DNA from: Spirochaetia bacterium
GTDB lineage: Bacteria; Spirochaetota; Spirochaetia; Treponematales; Treponemataceae
DNA length: 64,000 nt
NCBI GenBank assembly: GCA_900769985.1
Contig: CAAGIS010000108.1
Coordinates: forward strand, 31,806-95,805
Direction: 5' to 3'
Positions 23,261-33,074 of the stretch are shown one piece after another. Position 1 is the first letter of the stretch. Every line of letters starts with the position of its first letter. The notes below the pieces were generated by a model. It had not been told where the DNA came from. It was given only the letters and a program-made list of their open reading frames with translations, and ran no database searches. A program made the position numbers and the translations under genes.

Positions 23261-25729
23261 ATGTTAGGTAGCGATTTTAATTTTAATGTTTACAGAAAGA
23301 ACAGACATCAATCCCTTCTGTCATCAATATGTCCGTGGGAATTTATGATAGACGAAGGCATTGCAATGCTAAAAGGACGAAACGGAGCTCTATGCTGTGC
23401 CTATGAATTTATTGCTCCGGATTTATATTCATCAAGCAGAAGCCGGGTCAACAGTGTTGCAATGAATTTCAATAACAGCCTTATTCAATTAGGGGAAGGC
23501 TGGACCTGTCAGTTTGAATTACAGAGAAGATTGACAAACGATTATCCTGGAGGCAGTTTTAATACGATTACAGGATATTTGATTGATAAAAAAAGAGAAG
23601 AAAATTTTAATCGATTCAAGGCTCATTACCAGAACAGGTACTTCCTCATTTTTACGTATGAACTGCCTAATGAGCTTGTAAGTAAAGGAAAGGGGATATT
23701 TTATAAAAAAGCTGAAAAAAACGTAAAACCTCTTGAAGAAGAAATAAAATACTTCAAAATTACAACAGTTAATATCGTTTCCGTTTTGCAGAATATCATG
23801 CATCTGGAATTTTTAAACTCGAATGAATTGTTTACGCTTTTCTGTAAATCAGTTTCATTAAACTGGCATGACAGGGTTTTACCGGAAGAATATAATATTT
23901 TTCTTGACAGAATAGTAACAGATTCCAATCTTGAAAATTCACAGCCGCTTAAACTTGGCGAGTATTACATACCGATTATCGCAATAAATTCTTTTACGTC
24001 ACGAAGATCAGTTCCTGCAATGTTTGATGAACTCAATAAAGTAAACTGTGAATTGAGGTGGAGCACAAGATTTATCTGTTATTCAAAACAGGAAGCATTG
24101 CGCCGAGTAAAAAAGGCAGAAGACAAGTTTCACGGAAAAAGAAAATCAATCGGAACTTTAGTTGCAGAAACTACGACAGGAATGCATATAGATAAAATTG
24201 ATGAATCAATGGTTGCAGAGGAAGCAGATGCAACACAGGCAAAAATTGACATTACAATGGGCATTGTCGGATTCGGTGATTATACAAGCAATGTAATGGT
24301 ATGGAGCAAAGACCTTAGGGAAGCAGAAGAACTTGCAAGCATGGTGTCAGGAACGATTAACGCCTGCAATTTCGGTTGTAAAATTGAAGAAGATAATGCA
24401 CTGCAGGCTTTTCTTTCCATGCAGCCCGGAAATATATATGCAAATGAACGGCAATATTTTATCTCGACAGGCAATCTTTCGCACGTAATTCCAATCAGTT
24501 CGATATGGGCAGGTATGTCTCAGAATAAACATTTAAATGATATTTGCGGCGTAAGCATTCCTCATTTAATTTGCGGAACGGATTATGACATTCCTTTTTT
24601 CCTGAACCTCAATGTACGTGATGTCGGTCATACATGTATTCTGGGACCTACAGGAGCAGGAAAATCAACTCTGCTGAATCTTCTGGAAGTTCAATGGACA
24701 AAATATAAAGAAACAAATGTCATAATTTTTGATTCCGGGAAGTCTGCAAGAAAATTAACAATGTGCATAGGCGGAACTTATATAGAGCCAGGAGTTGATG
24801 ACGTAAGTTTTCAGCCTCTAGCAGAACTTGATACGACAACTGATATGCAGTGGGCAGCAGAATTTATTGAACTGCTTTTAACAGAACAAAAAGTCGAAAT
24901 TAATGCAGGAATGAGAAAGGCAATTTTTGAAACCCTTAAACTTCTGAGTACCAAAACTGTAGAAGCAAGAACGCTGACTTCTTTTGCGCAGTATTGTGAC
25001 TATCAGGATCCTGATACAAAGCGCAATGATATTACAGACGGAATCTCGCCTTATATTTTGGGCGGACAATACGGAAGTTTGTTTGATTCAGTTACGACAA
25101 ATATTCCGATTAAAAACTGGACAATGATTGAAATGAAGACTTTGATGGAATTGTCAAAAGGTGCGGTTGCTCCAAGTTTATTCTATCTTTTCCGGCAATG
25201 CGAAAAACGCTTTACAGGGATTCCGACACTTCTTGTACTTGATGAAGCACAGCATCTTTTTAAAAATCCCATGCTTGTACAGAAACTTGGAGACTGGTTA
25301 AGGATGCTTAGAAAAGTAAATGTTTTTGTCATCATTGCTTTTCAGGAAATTGCAGGAATTATGGAAACGCCAATAGCGTCTACTGTAATTTCTCAGTGTC
25401 CTACAAAAATTTATCTTGCAGACCCTGAAGCTGAAACTCCAAAGATACATGATTATTACGAAGAGTTCGGACTTACAGATTCAGAAATATATCTGCTTAC
25501 ACAGATGAGTAAAAAGAAAGATTATTTTTATAAAAGTTCTATGGGAACAAGAAAATTTCAGCTTGATTTAGATGACTTTCAGCTGGCGATTCTTACGAAT
25601 TCTTCAGAGGAGCATGAAGAACTTTCAAAACTCGAAGAAGAAAAAGGAAAGAATACTGGGAATGAACTTGTAATTCCGATTCTGGAAATCTCTGGATTTT
25701 CACAGAAGGTTAATACCTTATTAGCATAG
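23261..25729 (+). CDS. trbE: TrbE/VirB4-type secretion ATPase
   Basis: The large ATPase that powers pilus assembly and transfer. 822 residues: an N-terminal CagE/VirB4 domain (about 30-250) and an FtsK-like ATPase domain with Walker A GPTGAGKST (462-470) and Walker B LLVLDEAQHLF (D661). Length and motifs fit TrbE. GAGGAG lies four bases before the ATG. TrbJ starts 10 nt after the stop. Confidence 0.94.
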   Translation: MLGSDFNFNVYRKNRHQSLLSSICPWEFMIDEGIAMLKGRNGALCCAYEFIAPDLYSSSRSRVNSVAMNFNNSLIQLGEGWTCQFELQRRLTNDYPGGSFNTITGYLIDKKREENFNRFKAHYQNRYFLIFTYELPNELVSKGKGIFYKKAEKNVKPLEEEIKYFKITTVNIVSVLQNIMHLEFLNSNELFTLFCKSVSLNWHDRVLPEEYNIFLDRIVTDSNLENSQPLKLGEYYIPIIAINSFTSRRSVPAMFDELNKVNCELRWSTRFICYSKQEALRRVKKAEDKFHGKRKSIGTLVAETTTGMHIDKIDESMVAEEADATQAKIDITMGIVGFGDYTSNVMVWSKDLREAEELASMVSGTINACNFGCKIEEDNALQAFLSMQPGNIYANERQYFISTGNLSHVIPISSIWAGMSQNKHLNDICGVSIPHLICGTDYDIPFFLNLNVRDVGHTCILGPTGAGKSTLLNLLEVQWTKYKETNVIIFDSGKSARKLTMCIGGTYIEPGVDDVSFQPLAELDTTTDMQWAAEFIELLLTEQKVEINAGMRKAIFETLKLLSTKTVEARTLTSFAQYCDYQDPDTKRNDITDGISPYILGGQYGSLFDSVTTNIPIKNWTMIEMKTLMELSKGAVAPSLFYLFRQCEKRFTGIPTLLVLDEAQHLFKNPMLVQKLGDWLRMLRKVNVFVIIAFQEIAGIMETPIASTVISQCPTKIYLADPEAETPKIHDYYEEFGLTDSEIYLLTQMSKKKDYFYKSSMGTRKFQLDLDDFQLAILTNSSEEHEELSKLEEEKGKNTGNELVIPILEISGFSQKVNTLLA

Positions 25730-25739
25730 GAGAAATTAT

Positions 25740-26642
25740 ATGAACAAAATTAAAGAAATTTTTATAGCAGTGATTTTTTTTCTAAGTGCAGCAGCAAAAG
25801 GATTCTGTTCCGGATATCCTGTTTTTGACATTTCAAACTGGCTTGCTGCCATTGACCAGATGTATGCAGCTTATGACCAGATTCAGAATACAATTAAAAC
25901 AATTGAACAGAATGCACAGCAGATGCAGCATATGGTTGAACAGGCAAGACAGCTTGATTGGAACAATATAGAATGGGACGGCGATTTTGATTTCCGTAAC
26001 GAAATAAAAAATGTCGGAATATTTGTAAATGAACGGATGGATGCCGTTCAACGAGTTAAAGACTGCTTCAATCAAAAATTAATCAGTATTGGCGGACAAA
26101 AATTTTCTTATGCAGATTTAATGAAAAAATCAGGCTGGGAAATGCTTGGTGTAAGTGCTCTGAAAGAAGTTACGAATCAATATTCAACTGCAAGAGATAT
26201 CTGGACAGGAAAACTGACATCTAAGCAGAAAGCAAACATCTGGAAAAAATACGGAATAAGTCCGAAAAACTATTATGAACTTGAATCAAAAAGTCAGCTC
26301 ATACAAAGCGGTCTTGAAAAAATTTTAGGCAAAGCAGATAAAGAAATCCAAAATGCTGAACTGCAGAAAAGCGATAAGCGAATCAGTGAAATCCTTGATA
26401 AAATTCAAAATACAGACGGCCTGACTGCAAAAGAAATAAGTCAATATATGAGCATGCTTTTTGCAGAACTGGGCAGAAAGATGGAAATCCAGAAGGCAGC
26501 ACAGGAAGAAGCAGTTGCGGCTCAAAAAGAAATTGACATGCTGACTTCTTCGACTAATGTAAAAGAACAGACTAAACAGGATATTCTTGAAGAACTTGAT
26601 TCACAAGAAACAAGAGGTTCTGCCGATGAATTTAATTTCTAG
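25740..26642 (+). CDS. trbJ: TrbJ/VirB5-type periplasmic protein
   Basis: 300 residues with a signal peptide (cleavage after about residue 23, FCSG). The mature N-terminus, YPVFDISNWLAAIDQMY, and the Gln-rich helices that follow match TrbJ/VirB5 minor pilus components, which are mostly helical. TAGGAG precedes the start. Its stop overlaps the TrbL start. Confidence 0.85.
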   Translation: MNKIKEIFIAVIFFLSAAAKGFCSGYPVFDISNWLAAIDQMYAAYDQIQNTIKTIEQNAQQMQHMVEQARQLDWNNIEWDGDFDFRNEIKNVGIFVNERMDAVQRVKDCFNQKLISIGGQKFSYADLMKKSGWEMLGVSALKEVTNQYSTARDIWTGKLTSKQKANIWKKYGISPKNYYELESKSQLIQSGLEKILGKADKEIQNAELQKSDKRISEILDKIQNTDGLTAKEISQYMSMLFAELGRKMEIQKAAQEEAVAAQKEIDMLTSSTNVKEQTKQDILEELDSQETRGSADEFNF

Positions 26643-28899
26643 AAATAAAAAGAAATTTTTCATTATCTTTTTTCTTTTTATGGTTACGGTTCCGTGTTTT
26701 GCAGAAGGTTCCTGGATAGATGCTCCTTTTATAGCTGCATGGAATTATTTTCTTAATATGGACAGAAAATGGATTCTTCTTGCATTAAAAATCGGAAAGA
26801 TAATGGCTGTTCTTGGAATTGTCTGGAACTGCATTCAGATGGCATTCGGAACAATGGAAGGAAGAAAACTAATTGTCAGCACTATAACTAAATTCTGCAT
26901 GTTTTTTCTTATCCTAACTTTATATCCTGTGTTCATTACGCAGCTTCAGAACTTTGCAGTACAGGCAGGCGTACTTTTGGATAACGGACTTCCTGAAAAG
27001 GCGAACACTGCCATTCAAACTTTTTATGACAAAATAAGTAATAAAGTTCTCATAGAAAATTCTGACAATGCAATCGCGCTAAAAGCTCTCAATGAACAGA
27101 TTATAAATTTGAGAACTCAAATGAATAAACAGATTGAAGAGTCTCTTGAATATAGTAATCCAGACATAGTTCATGATGAAGCAGAAAACACGTATGGCAG
27201 CACAATCAAGGAACTTGAAGCGCAGAAAAAAGCTTTGGAAAGCAGGGATCCGTCTAACGCCCAGAAACTGCTTAATGCTATGAAAGAAGTTTTTATAGCA
27301 CCGGACGGCAAACAAAAAAACTTCAAATCAAATATTACACGTAAAAAAGATTACAAAGTTAATACTCCATTAAAGTATGTCCGACCGGGAAACAAAACAG
27401 GAGAATCCAGTGTAAGTGCAATTTCTTCAGACAATGATGTCTTTTATTTTGATTATGTTTCTCCAAGTGCATTGCTTAAACTTATTTATGTTTCATCTCT
27501 TATAATTTGGGAAACAGAATGGGAAGTTGTCAATGCAGAATGGCAGGCAAATTTAGATAAGGCAGAAGAAGAAGCCGGATTTATTAAAAAGAAAATCTTA
27601 AAGGCAGTTCCTATTTCAGAATTCCCTGTTCACAGGATTTTTGAAATTATTTTCTGTCTGATTTTAATCTGCATAATGGTTCTTACAGGTTGTTTTGCAA
27701 TGATTCAATATATTCAGGGACTTCTTGAATATACAATAGTTTCCTGGGGAAGTGCAATTTTAGTACCGATGCTGTTGTTTGACGGAACGCAGGATATTGC
27801 CCAGAGAATTATCTCTACTCTTTTGCAGCAGACAATAAAACTTTTATTCTGCGTGCTGATGATTAATATGGTCATCTACTTTTATTTTGATTTACTGACT
27901 GTCTGCCTTGCATCTCAAGACGGTTTTTCAATGCAGAATTTTATTTACGGAGCTTTTATTTCTTTAATCGGAGTTTCATTTATGCTGAACGCTCCAAAAC
28001 TTGCAAGCGCACTGATGACAGGAACGCCGCAGATGAGTATGGGAGAATTTGTTCAGGTTGCAGGTGCTATTGCAGGAGGCGCAAGACTTGCAGGCAATGC
28101 AGCAAATAAGTCTGTTTCACTTGCAAAAGGTGCAGGACATCTTGTACACACAGGAATTCAAAAAGGAGCAAATCATGCAGGAAGCATTGCAGGACAAATA
28201 GGTGCATATAAAGGTGCAAGTGAAGTTGCAAGGCAACGGGCAATGGAACAGGGTAAAGGCAAGGGAACCGCTTCTTTATATGGCGCAGGAGCTGGGATGG
28301 CAGCAATGCTGAAAGAAAGTGCAAGCCAGAAAAAACAGTGGGCAATGGATAAAGCTAATTCTTTTATATCTGGAAACGGGAACTCAAGGGGAGGCGGAAC
28401 TTCAGGTTCAGGTACAAAATGGAGCTATGAAGGAGGTTCTCCGGATGTAGATGCAAAAACAGGAAAATCCAATGCAACATCACTTGGACAAAGCAGGGAT
28501 GAAAACGGAATTACAAAGACTTTCGGTCAGCATATTTCTGACAGATATTCAGCCGCAAAAGAAAAAGCTGCGAACAGCCAGAACGGCAAATCTTCTGCAA
28601 AATCAGTAAGTGCACTTGATACACGGATGAATAAGCTTAATGAACAGGAGCGATGGAATAATACGGAACATAATTTGAACCGTTCAACTACTCCTGTCCT
28701 TGACAGGCAAAACAGTTCATATTTTAAAAATCAAATACAGCAGCATAACAATCTGAATAATGCAGATATAGCAAAAGGTAGTTCATCTTCTACCGTAAAA
28801 TTTACAGGACAGCTTCCTGAAAGAATAAAGGTAAATTCTACGACAACAAAAAATGACAAATATGTACGAAAGCATAATGATAAAACGAAAAAGCACTAA
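26626..28899 (+). CDS. trbL: TrbL/VirB6-type polytopic membrane protein
   Basis: 757 residues from ATG 26626, chosen because AGAGG lies eight bases upstream; an earlier ATG at 26587 is inside trbJ. A signal peptide (CFAEG) is followed by several membrane segments (about 45-100 and 345-470), the VirB6/TrbL core that lines the inner-membrane channel. The C-terminal third is Gly/Ala/Ser-rich and then Asn/Lys-rich low complexity, as in many TrbL tails. A periplasmic loop of about 200 residues lies between the membrane clusters. It ends the forward transfer block. Confidence 0.85.
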   Translation: MNLISRNKKKFFIIFFLFMVTVPCFAEGSWIDAPFIAAWNYFLNMDRKWILLALKIGKIMAVLGIVWNCIQMAFGTMEGRKLIVSTITKFCMFFLILTLYPVFITQLQNFAVQAGVLLDNGLPEKANTAIQTFYDKISNKVLIENSDNAIALKALNEQIINLRTQMNKQIEESLEYSNPDIVHDEAENTYGSTIKELEAQKKALESRDPSNAQKLLNAMKEVFIAPDGKQKNFKSNITRKKDYKVNTPLKYVRPGNKTGESSVSAISSDNDVFYFDYVSPSALLKLIYVSSLIIWETEWEVVNAEWQANLDKAEEEAGFIKKKILKAVPISEFPVHRIFEIIFCLILICIMVLTGCFAMIQYIQGLLEYTIVSWGSAILVPMLLFDGTQDIAQRIISTLLQQTIKLLFCVLMINMVIYFYFDLLTVCLASQDGFSMQNFIYGAFISLIGVSFMLNAPKLASALMTGTPQMSMGEFVQVAGAIAGGARLAGNAANKSVSLAKGAGHLVHTGIQKGANHAGSIAGQIGAYKGASEVARQRAMEQGKGKGTASLYGAGAGMAAMLKESASQKKQWAMDKANSFISGNGNSRGGGTSGSGTKWSYEGGSPDVDAKTGKSNATSLGQSRDENGITKTFGQHISDRYSAAKEKAANSQNGKSSAKSVSALDTRMNKLNEQERWNNTEHNLNRSTTPVLDRQNSSYFKNQIQQHNNLNNADIAKGSSSSTVKFTGQLPERIKVNSTTTKNDKYVRKHNDKTKKH

Positions 28900-28918
28900 C
28901 AACGTACTTCCGCATTGG

Positions 28919-29611
28919 TCAAAATTCTGACTCTGCATTTTCTGAAAATGCCTGAACACGTTTTTGCCAAGAAAAAGAAATTGGGCTTATAAATTGAATT
29001 GAATATCTGCAGTAGCCTTTATCAAGATATTGAGTATTGACACACAGTCCTTCCTGAATTATGTGCTCTGAAGGAGATACAAAGCTGCAGCATAAAAAAA
29101 TACCACTTTCATATTTTTTTACTGCTGCAGCTTCTCCTGTAAGTAAAGCACCGTGAACAGAAACATTGTTTAATATGCATCTTATTTTTTGAGTTTTAGT
29201 TTTTAACGTAACGTCAGGTTTTTCAAGAAGAAATTCTTTCCAGTTTTTCATTCCTATTTCATAACGCTGCTCTGACCTTTTTTCACTTTTTCTTGCAGTC
29301 TTCTTGTATTCGATAATTTTCTGTTGAAGAGTGATGTCTACAGGCTGTTCAAAAGTTATGATCCAGGTATTAGGATAATCAAGCCCTGCAGTTCTTTCTG
29401 AATGTACTGCATACTTTGTTTCATTAACTGCTATAAATCCGGTTACGGAAAGTTCAGCAGATGCAGTGCATATCCAGCGTCCGACTTCCAGATACAAAGG
29501 TCTGAGAAGGCACGTTATTCCTCCCGGAAACTCATAAAAAATATTTTTTATCCCCAGAGAAGACAGTACTTCTTTTGAAACCAGTGCATAATCATTTTCT
29601 AGTGTTTCCAT
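28919..29611 (-). CDS. PilZ-domain protein
   Basis: 230 residues. The C-terminal half has the c-di-GMP-binding PilZ signature: RSEQR (RxxxR) near 115 and NVSVHG ((D/N)xSxxG) near 153. The N-terminal half resembles a YcgR-like flanking domain but is not firmly assigned. It would bind c-di-GMP and regulate a partner, perhaps transfer or surface attachment. It overlaps the upstream gene by 13 nt and converges on trbL. GGAG lies eight bases before the ATG. Confidence 0.75.
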   Translation of the reverse strand: METLENDYALVSKEVLSSLGIKNIFYEFPGGITCLLRPLYLEVGRWICTASAELSVTGFIAVNETKYAVHSERTAGLDYPNTWIITFEQPVDITLQQKIIEYKKTARKSEKRSEQRYEIGMKNWKEFLLEKPDVTLKTKTQKIRCILNNVSVHGALLTGEAAAVKKYESGIFLCCSFVSPSEHIIQEGLCVNTQYLDKGYCRYSIQFISPISFSWQKRVQAFSENAESEF

Positions 29612-30057
29612 TTTATTCTCCTTGCAGTATATTTTGCATCATACAATTTGACTAAATTATCAATGTTGAATTTTGAATTTTTGTTGAGCGAACACAACGT
29701 TGCCGCCTGCCAGAAAAACTGAACTGGCAAACGAAGTACATCATCATCAGTTGTTTTTCTCAAATAAGAAATCGTCTGTTTAAAACGGTCAAATGAACGT
29801 GCCCTCAGTTGTGCAATGACTGACAGCGGTTCTGATACACCTTCAAAAGAAAACTTGAATTTGTTATTGAAAAGTTCTGGAGAAGAAACGATATAAAGCC
29901 GTCTGTATTTTTTCATTGTATAATATAAAATAAGGCAGTTTCGTTTTTCAAATTCCAGACGGAAGCAGTCAGATAATTTTTCTTTGGATAATAAAATTCC
30001 TTCTGCATATAAAGTGTAATCTGCTTTAAACGGAATATCTACAAATAAAGTTTTCAT
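29599..30057 (-). CDS. Unknown protein cotranscribed with the PilZ gene
   Basis: 152 residues, no recognised domain. It starts with a beta-rich part (KTLFVDIPFKADYTLYAEG) and ends in a helical, basic C-terminus (YTARRIKWKH). Its 3' end overlaps the PilZ gene by 13 nt, so the two are translationally coupled and probably work together. A TATAAT box (30065-30070) ends 7 nt before the ATG and no Shine-Dalgarno is present, suggesting a leaderless transcript. Confidence 0.65.
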   Translation of the reverse strand: MKTLFVDIPFKADYTLYAEGILLSKEKLSDCFRLEFEKRNCLILYYTMKKYRRLYIVSSPELFNNKFKFSFEGVSEPLSVIAQLRARSFDRFKQTISYLRKTTDDDVLRLPVQFFWQAATLCSLNKNSKFNIDNLVKLYDAKYTARRIKWKH

Positions 30058-30064
30058 AAAATGA

Positions 30065-30070
30065 ATTATA
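30065..30070 (-). promoter_or_regulatory. -10 box of the PilZ pair
   Basis: Consensus TATAAT seven bases before ATG 30057. The -35 region 17 nt upstream (TTTTAG) is poor. Confidence 0.4.
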
Positions 30071-30187
30071 ACATAAATAAAAAAAAACTAAAATCTAAAA
30101 AATATTGCAGAAGCAGTATTTACAATTTATAAAAGATGTTTTATTATTAAGTAAACGATGTTGAGATATGATAATAGGAGTATTATC

Positions 30188-31116
30188 GTGAATTCAAATT
30201 CAACATCGAACCTTTCACTACCACAAATCAGTGCCTATAACGTAGCACTGAAAAACGAACAGATGATGCTTGATTCCCTCAAGCAGAGAAAAAGCATTTA
30301 TTTTGGTAAGGCTGATAAAGACGGCAATGTTCATGTCATCATACCAAAAATAATTGACGCAAAATCAAATAAGCAGCTTAATAACAAAGTCAATCCTTAT
30401 GCAGCACAGGCTCTTGCCAACATGGGAATAAAATCAAGACATGTCATTACGCTCTCAGGTGCAAAAGCCCTTCAGACCGAAATAAAAAATCCTTCTCAAA
30501 AGCCGCATTTTTATCTGACTGCTTCCGTTCCCATGACAGACAGGGACAGGGAAAACTTTCAGAAGCGGATTGATGAAATTGAGGCTCAGACTCACAGTAA
30601 AAATTTTACAGGAACAGAACGGGAACTTGAAGCTCTTGAAAGAGAGCAGATGTCAAAAATGCAGTCTCTCGAAACAGGTAAAAAAATATTTCCTATACGT
30701 ATTATCCAAGTTTTACAGTTGAAAATAAAGCTGCCCTTTCCAATGTGTTCAAAGAAAAAAACACTCCGTATATTAATCATGTCAATCAAGCATTATCAGA
30801 AAAATCAACTGAAAAAGTAATTGACGGCAATGAAGCAAAAACATGGCAGGAACATATCAAAAACTGCATGACAGGAAATGAAGTAATTTTATCTAAAGAC
30901 AAAGCTCATGACCTTGCTTCTTCAATGATTAAAGACATGCAGGAAGGCTTTGATACAGGAAAGCCTTTTGTCTTACAGCAGTCTCTGCTTCAGGCAAACA
31001 GCGAGCTGCATAAAGAGCAGGAAATGATGGGCAAAAATCTTGAACTTGAACAGCCTGCTCCAAACCTCTCTGAACGGCAGTTTGATAATTCCAATGCAAT
31101 CGAAATAGGGAATTAG
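30188..31116 (+). pseudogene. Element protein frameshifted at an A7 run
   Basis: From the GTG at 30188 (AGGAG eight bases upstream) the frame is open for about 165 residues to GKK, where seven A (30680-30686) are followed by a frame that soon stops at 30818-30820. One more A would continue into the frame that runs to 31116 (YYPSFTVENKAALSNV onward). The joined protein would have about 308 residues. Its middle (ALQTEIKNPSQK, then YYP) resembles the second half of the next gene (AIGTEIKNPEKN, then YYPESDV), so the two share a domain. Function is unknown; such domains occur in polyvalent-type proteins of mobile elements. Slippage, a real lesion or a base-call error are all possible. Confidence 0.65.
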
Positions 31117-31203
31117 TTTCTCCTGACGCATCTTTATCCACTGTTACCACAATCCTCCAGACTTAACTTTGAGTCTTTTGTCATGTGGAAACCGTGGATA
31201 AAG

Positions 31204-31254
31204 TTTTTTCATCAAAATACACATCAAATCATTCAGGAGAAACAAGCAATGAAA
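31204..31254 (+). repeat. Translation-start repeat, copy 1
   Basis: ATCAAATCATTCAGGAGAAR, then CAARCAATGAAAGACAG, including Shine-Dalgarno and ATG 31249. Nearly identical to 32199-32240. Confidence 0.8.
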
Positions 31255-32994
31255 GACAGTGAAAAAAGAAAAGACCTGTTTATAAATCAAAGTGAAATAA
31301 AATTATCGCTTTTTGATAAAGAACTGCAAGACTTCATAGACGGCAAGCTTCCAAAGAGCCATGTGTTCTCTCTCGGCAGACCTTCTGAAATTCTTGTAAA
31401 ATGCGGTTTCCCTGCAGAGCAAAGGATAGAACTTTCCGCATCACATCTTGAATTTAAGTCAAAACTTGAGTGGCATCCGTTTGATTTAAAAGAGGTAATG
31501 GGACTGGAAAAAGCCCTGCAAAATCCTATTGCAGTATTTGAATATGGGGACAGAAAAAAATCTCAAAACGTTATTGTAAACATCGAAAAAGATAGGAAAA
31601 GCTTCCTTGCGGGAGTTCATTTTAATCAGTTAACACGTGGGTATGAAGTTTCTGATATTCGTACTTTATTTCCAAAAGATACGATAGCTTGGGTTAACTG
31701 GATTAACCAGGGAAAGATGATTTATGGCAATAAAGAAAATCTCCAAGCCCTGATTGCCCAACAGCGAATCAATGTCGCTGAGGTGAGCAGTCAGGTCGTA
31801 CAGAGTCCCCTGCACGAACACTGCTTGGAATCTGCTTTAAATATATTAGATAGTTTTGGAGAAGTCAAGAATGTTTTTACGGACGAATATTCTTTCTATG
31901 AAGAAGTAAAAAAGAAGTCAGCCATTGAACAAAAGTTTTTCAATTACTATGTGAGCAAAGGAAATCTTGATGCCCGCGAACTTTCAATATTTGAATCTGA
32001 AGAATTCTACAATGCAATAATCTCAGGTAATGCTGCTAAAATTGATGAATATACAAAAACAGATTTACATGAAATCAACGAGATTGCATCTGAAGTATAT
32101 AAAACATATTCAACAGAAAAACAGGTTGAAATACATCAAGACGTTTCAGAGATTTTCCAAAAAAATCATCCTTACCAAAACAAAAATCAAAGCAAGAATG
32201 CATATCAAATCATTCAGGAGAAGCAAACAATGAAAGACAGAAAAAATGAATCAATAAACTACGAAATTGCAAATACACACAATCTTTTAACTGCAGCAAA
32301 AAACAATTTCTTATATTGTTTTCACGGCGAGCAAAATTCAAATAACGAAATTGTAATAAAGCCAAAACTGTATGTCGGAAGCTTGAACAATCTTCCTGTC
32401 AAAGGCATTAATCAATTAACCATAGCACAAGGCTTTTCTATGATGAAGCTTAAAGACAATAAAGTCATTACGGCAGGCGAAGCTCGTGCAATCGGTACTG
32501 AAATCAAAAATCCAGAAAAAAATTTTATTGGAGTTACGAGAATAAATCCTGTGAGCAGCCAATATGAAGTTTTAAAATATTATCCGGAAAGTGATGTAGT
32601 TGATAAAGAAAAACTTGAACTTGAAAAAGAAAAAATTCAAAGTTCCGAAAAAGTGAAGCACAATATCAAGTTGAAAGACAATACAGATATAAAACTTGAA
32701 TGTAAAGACTGCAAGACTTTTTCAGAATTCTGGGGAAAGTATAAGACTGCAGCTGTCGCCAATGGTGAACTTATATGTTCACAGTCTTCAATACAGAATG
32801 CCCGGGATTCACTTATCAGGCAGCTGGAAAATACAGTTCAAAATGCAGTTTATAACCAGAATAAGGTTTTAGGAAAAGCAATGGAAAAAAGCTATGAAAA
32901 GGAACTCCACACTGTCTTTCCCAGACCGGAACCAAAAAAAGAAATCGCACAAGAAAGAACGTATGAACAAAACATAGACGGATACTCACTGTGA
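31249..32994 (+). CDS. Two-domain element protein with a MuF-C-like N-terminal domain
   Basis: 581 residues from ATG 31249 (GGAG upstream; an earlier in-frame ATG at 31183 lacks one). Residues about 35-190 resemble the phage MuF C-terminal domain: VFSLGRPSEIL, LEKALQNPIAVFEYGDR, a VGVHFN-like strand and a DIRTLFPKDT-WINQGK-Y block. This domain is found in proteins injected or carried by phages and conjugative elements. The C-terminal part (from about 328) is a second domain shared with the preceding frameshifted gene. A 36-nt copy of the start region, with Shine-Dalgarno and ATG, recurs in frame at 32230, so the second domain may also be made alone. Confidence 0.65.
   Translation: MKDSEKRKDLFINQSEIKLSLFDKELQDFIDGKLPKSHVFSLGRPSEILVKCGFPAEQRIELSASHLEFKSKLEWHPFDLKEVMGLEKALQNPIAVFEYGDRKKSQNVIVNIEKDRKSFLAGVHFNQLTRGYEVSDIRTLFPKDTIAWVNWINQGKMIYGNKENLQALIAQQRINVAEVSSQVVQSPLHEHCLESALNILDSFGEVKNVFTDEYSFYEEVKKKSAIEQKFFNYYVSKGNLDARELSIFESEEFYNAIISGNAAKIDEYTKTDLHEINEIASEVYKTYSTEKQVEIHQDVSEIFQKNHPYQNKNQSKNAYQIIQEKQTMKDRKNESINYEIANTHNLLTAAKNNFLYCFHGEQNSNNEIVIKPKLYVGSLNNLPVKGINQLTIAQGFSMMKLKDNKVITAGEARAIGTEIKNPEKNFIGVTRINPVSSQYEVLKYYPESDVVDKEKLELEKEKIQSSEKVKHNIKLKDNTDIKLECKDCKTFSEFWGKYKTAAVANGELICSQSSIQNARDSLIRQLENTVQNAVYNQNKVLGKAMEKSYEKELHTVFPRPEPKKEIAQERTYEQNIDGYSL
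32199..32240 (+). repeat. Translation-start repeat, copy 2 (internal start)
   Basis: Second copy of the 31204 repeat, with AGGAG seven to eight bases before an in-frame ATG at 32230, inside the reading frame. Confidence 0.75.
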
Positions 32995-33074
32995 TTATCC
33001 TTGGCTGAAAAAGTGAAAAAAAAATAAAAAAAGCAAATTTAAATGCAAAACAAAAGGTATGTTAAGAAAGAGGA

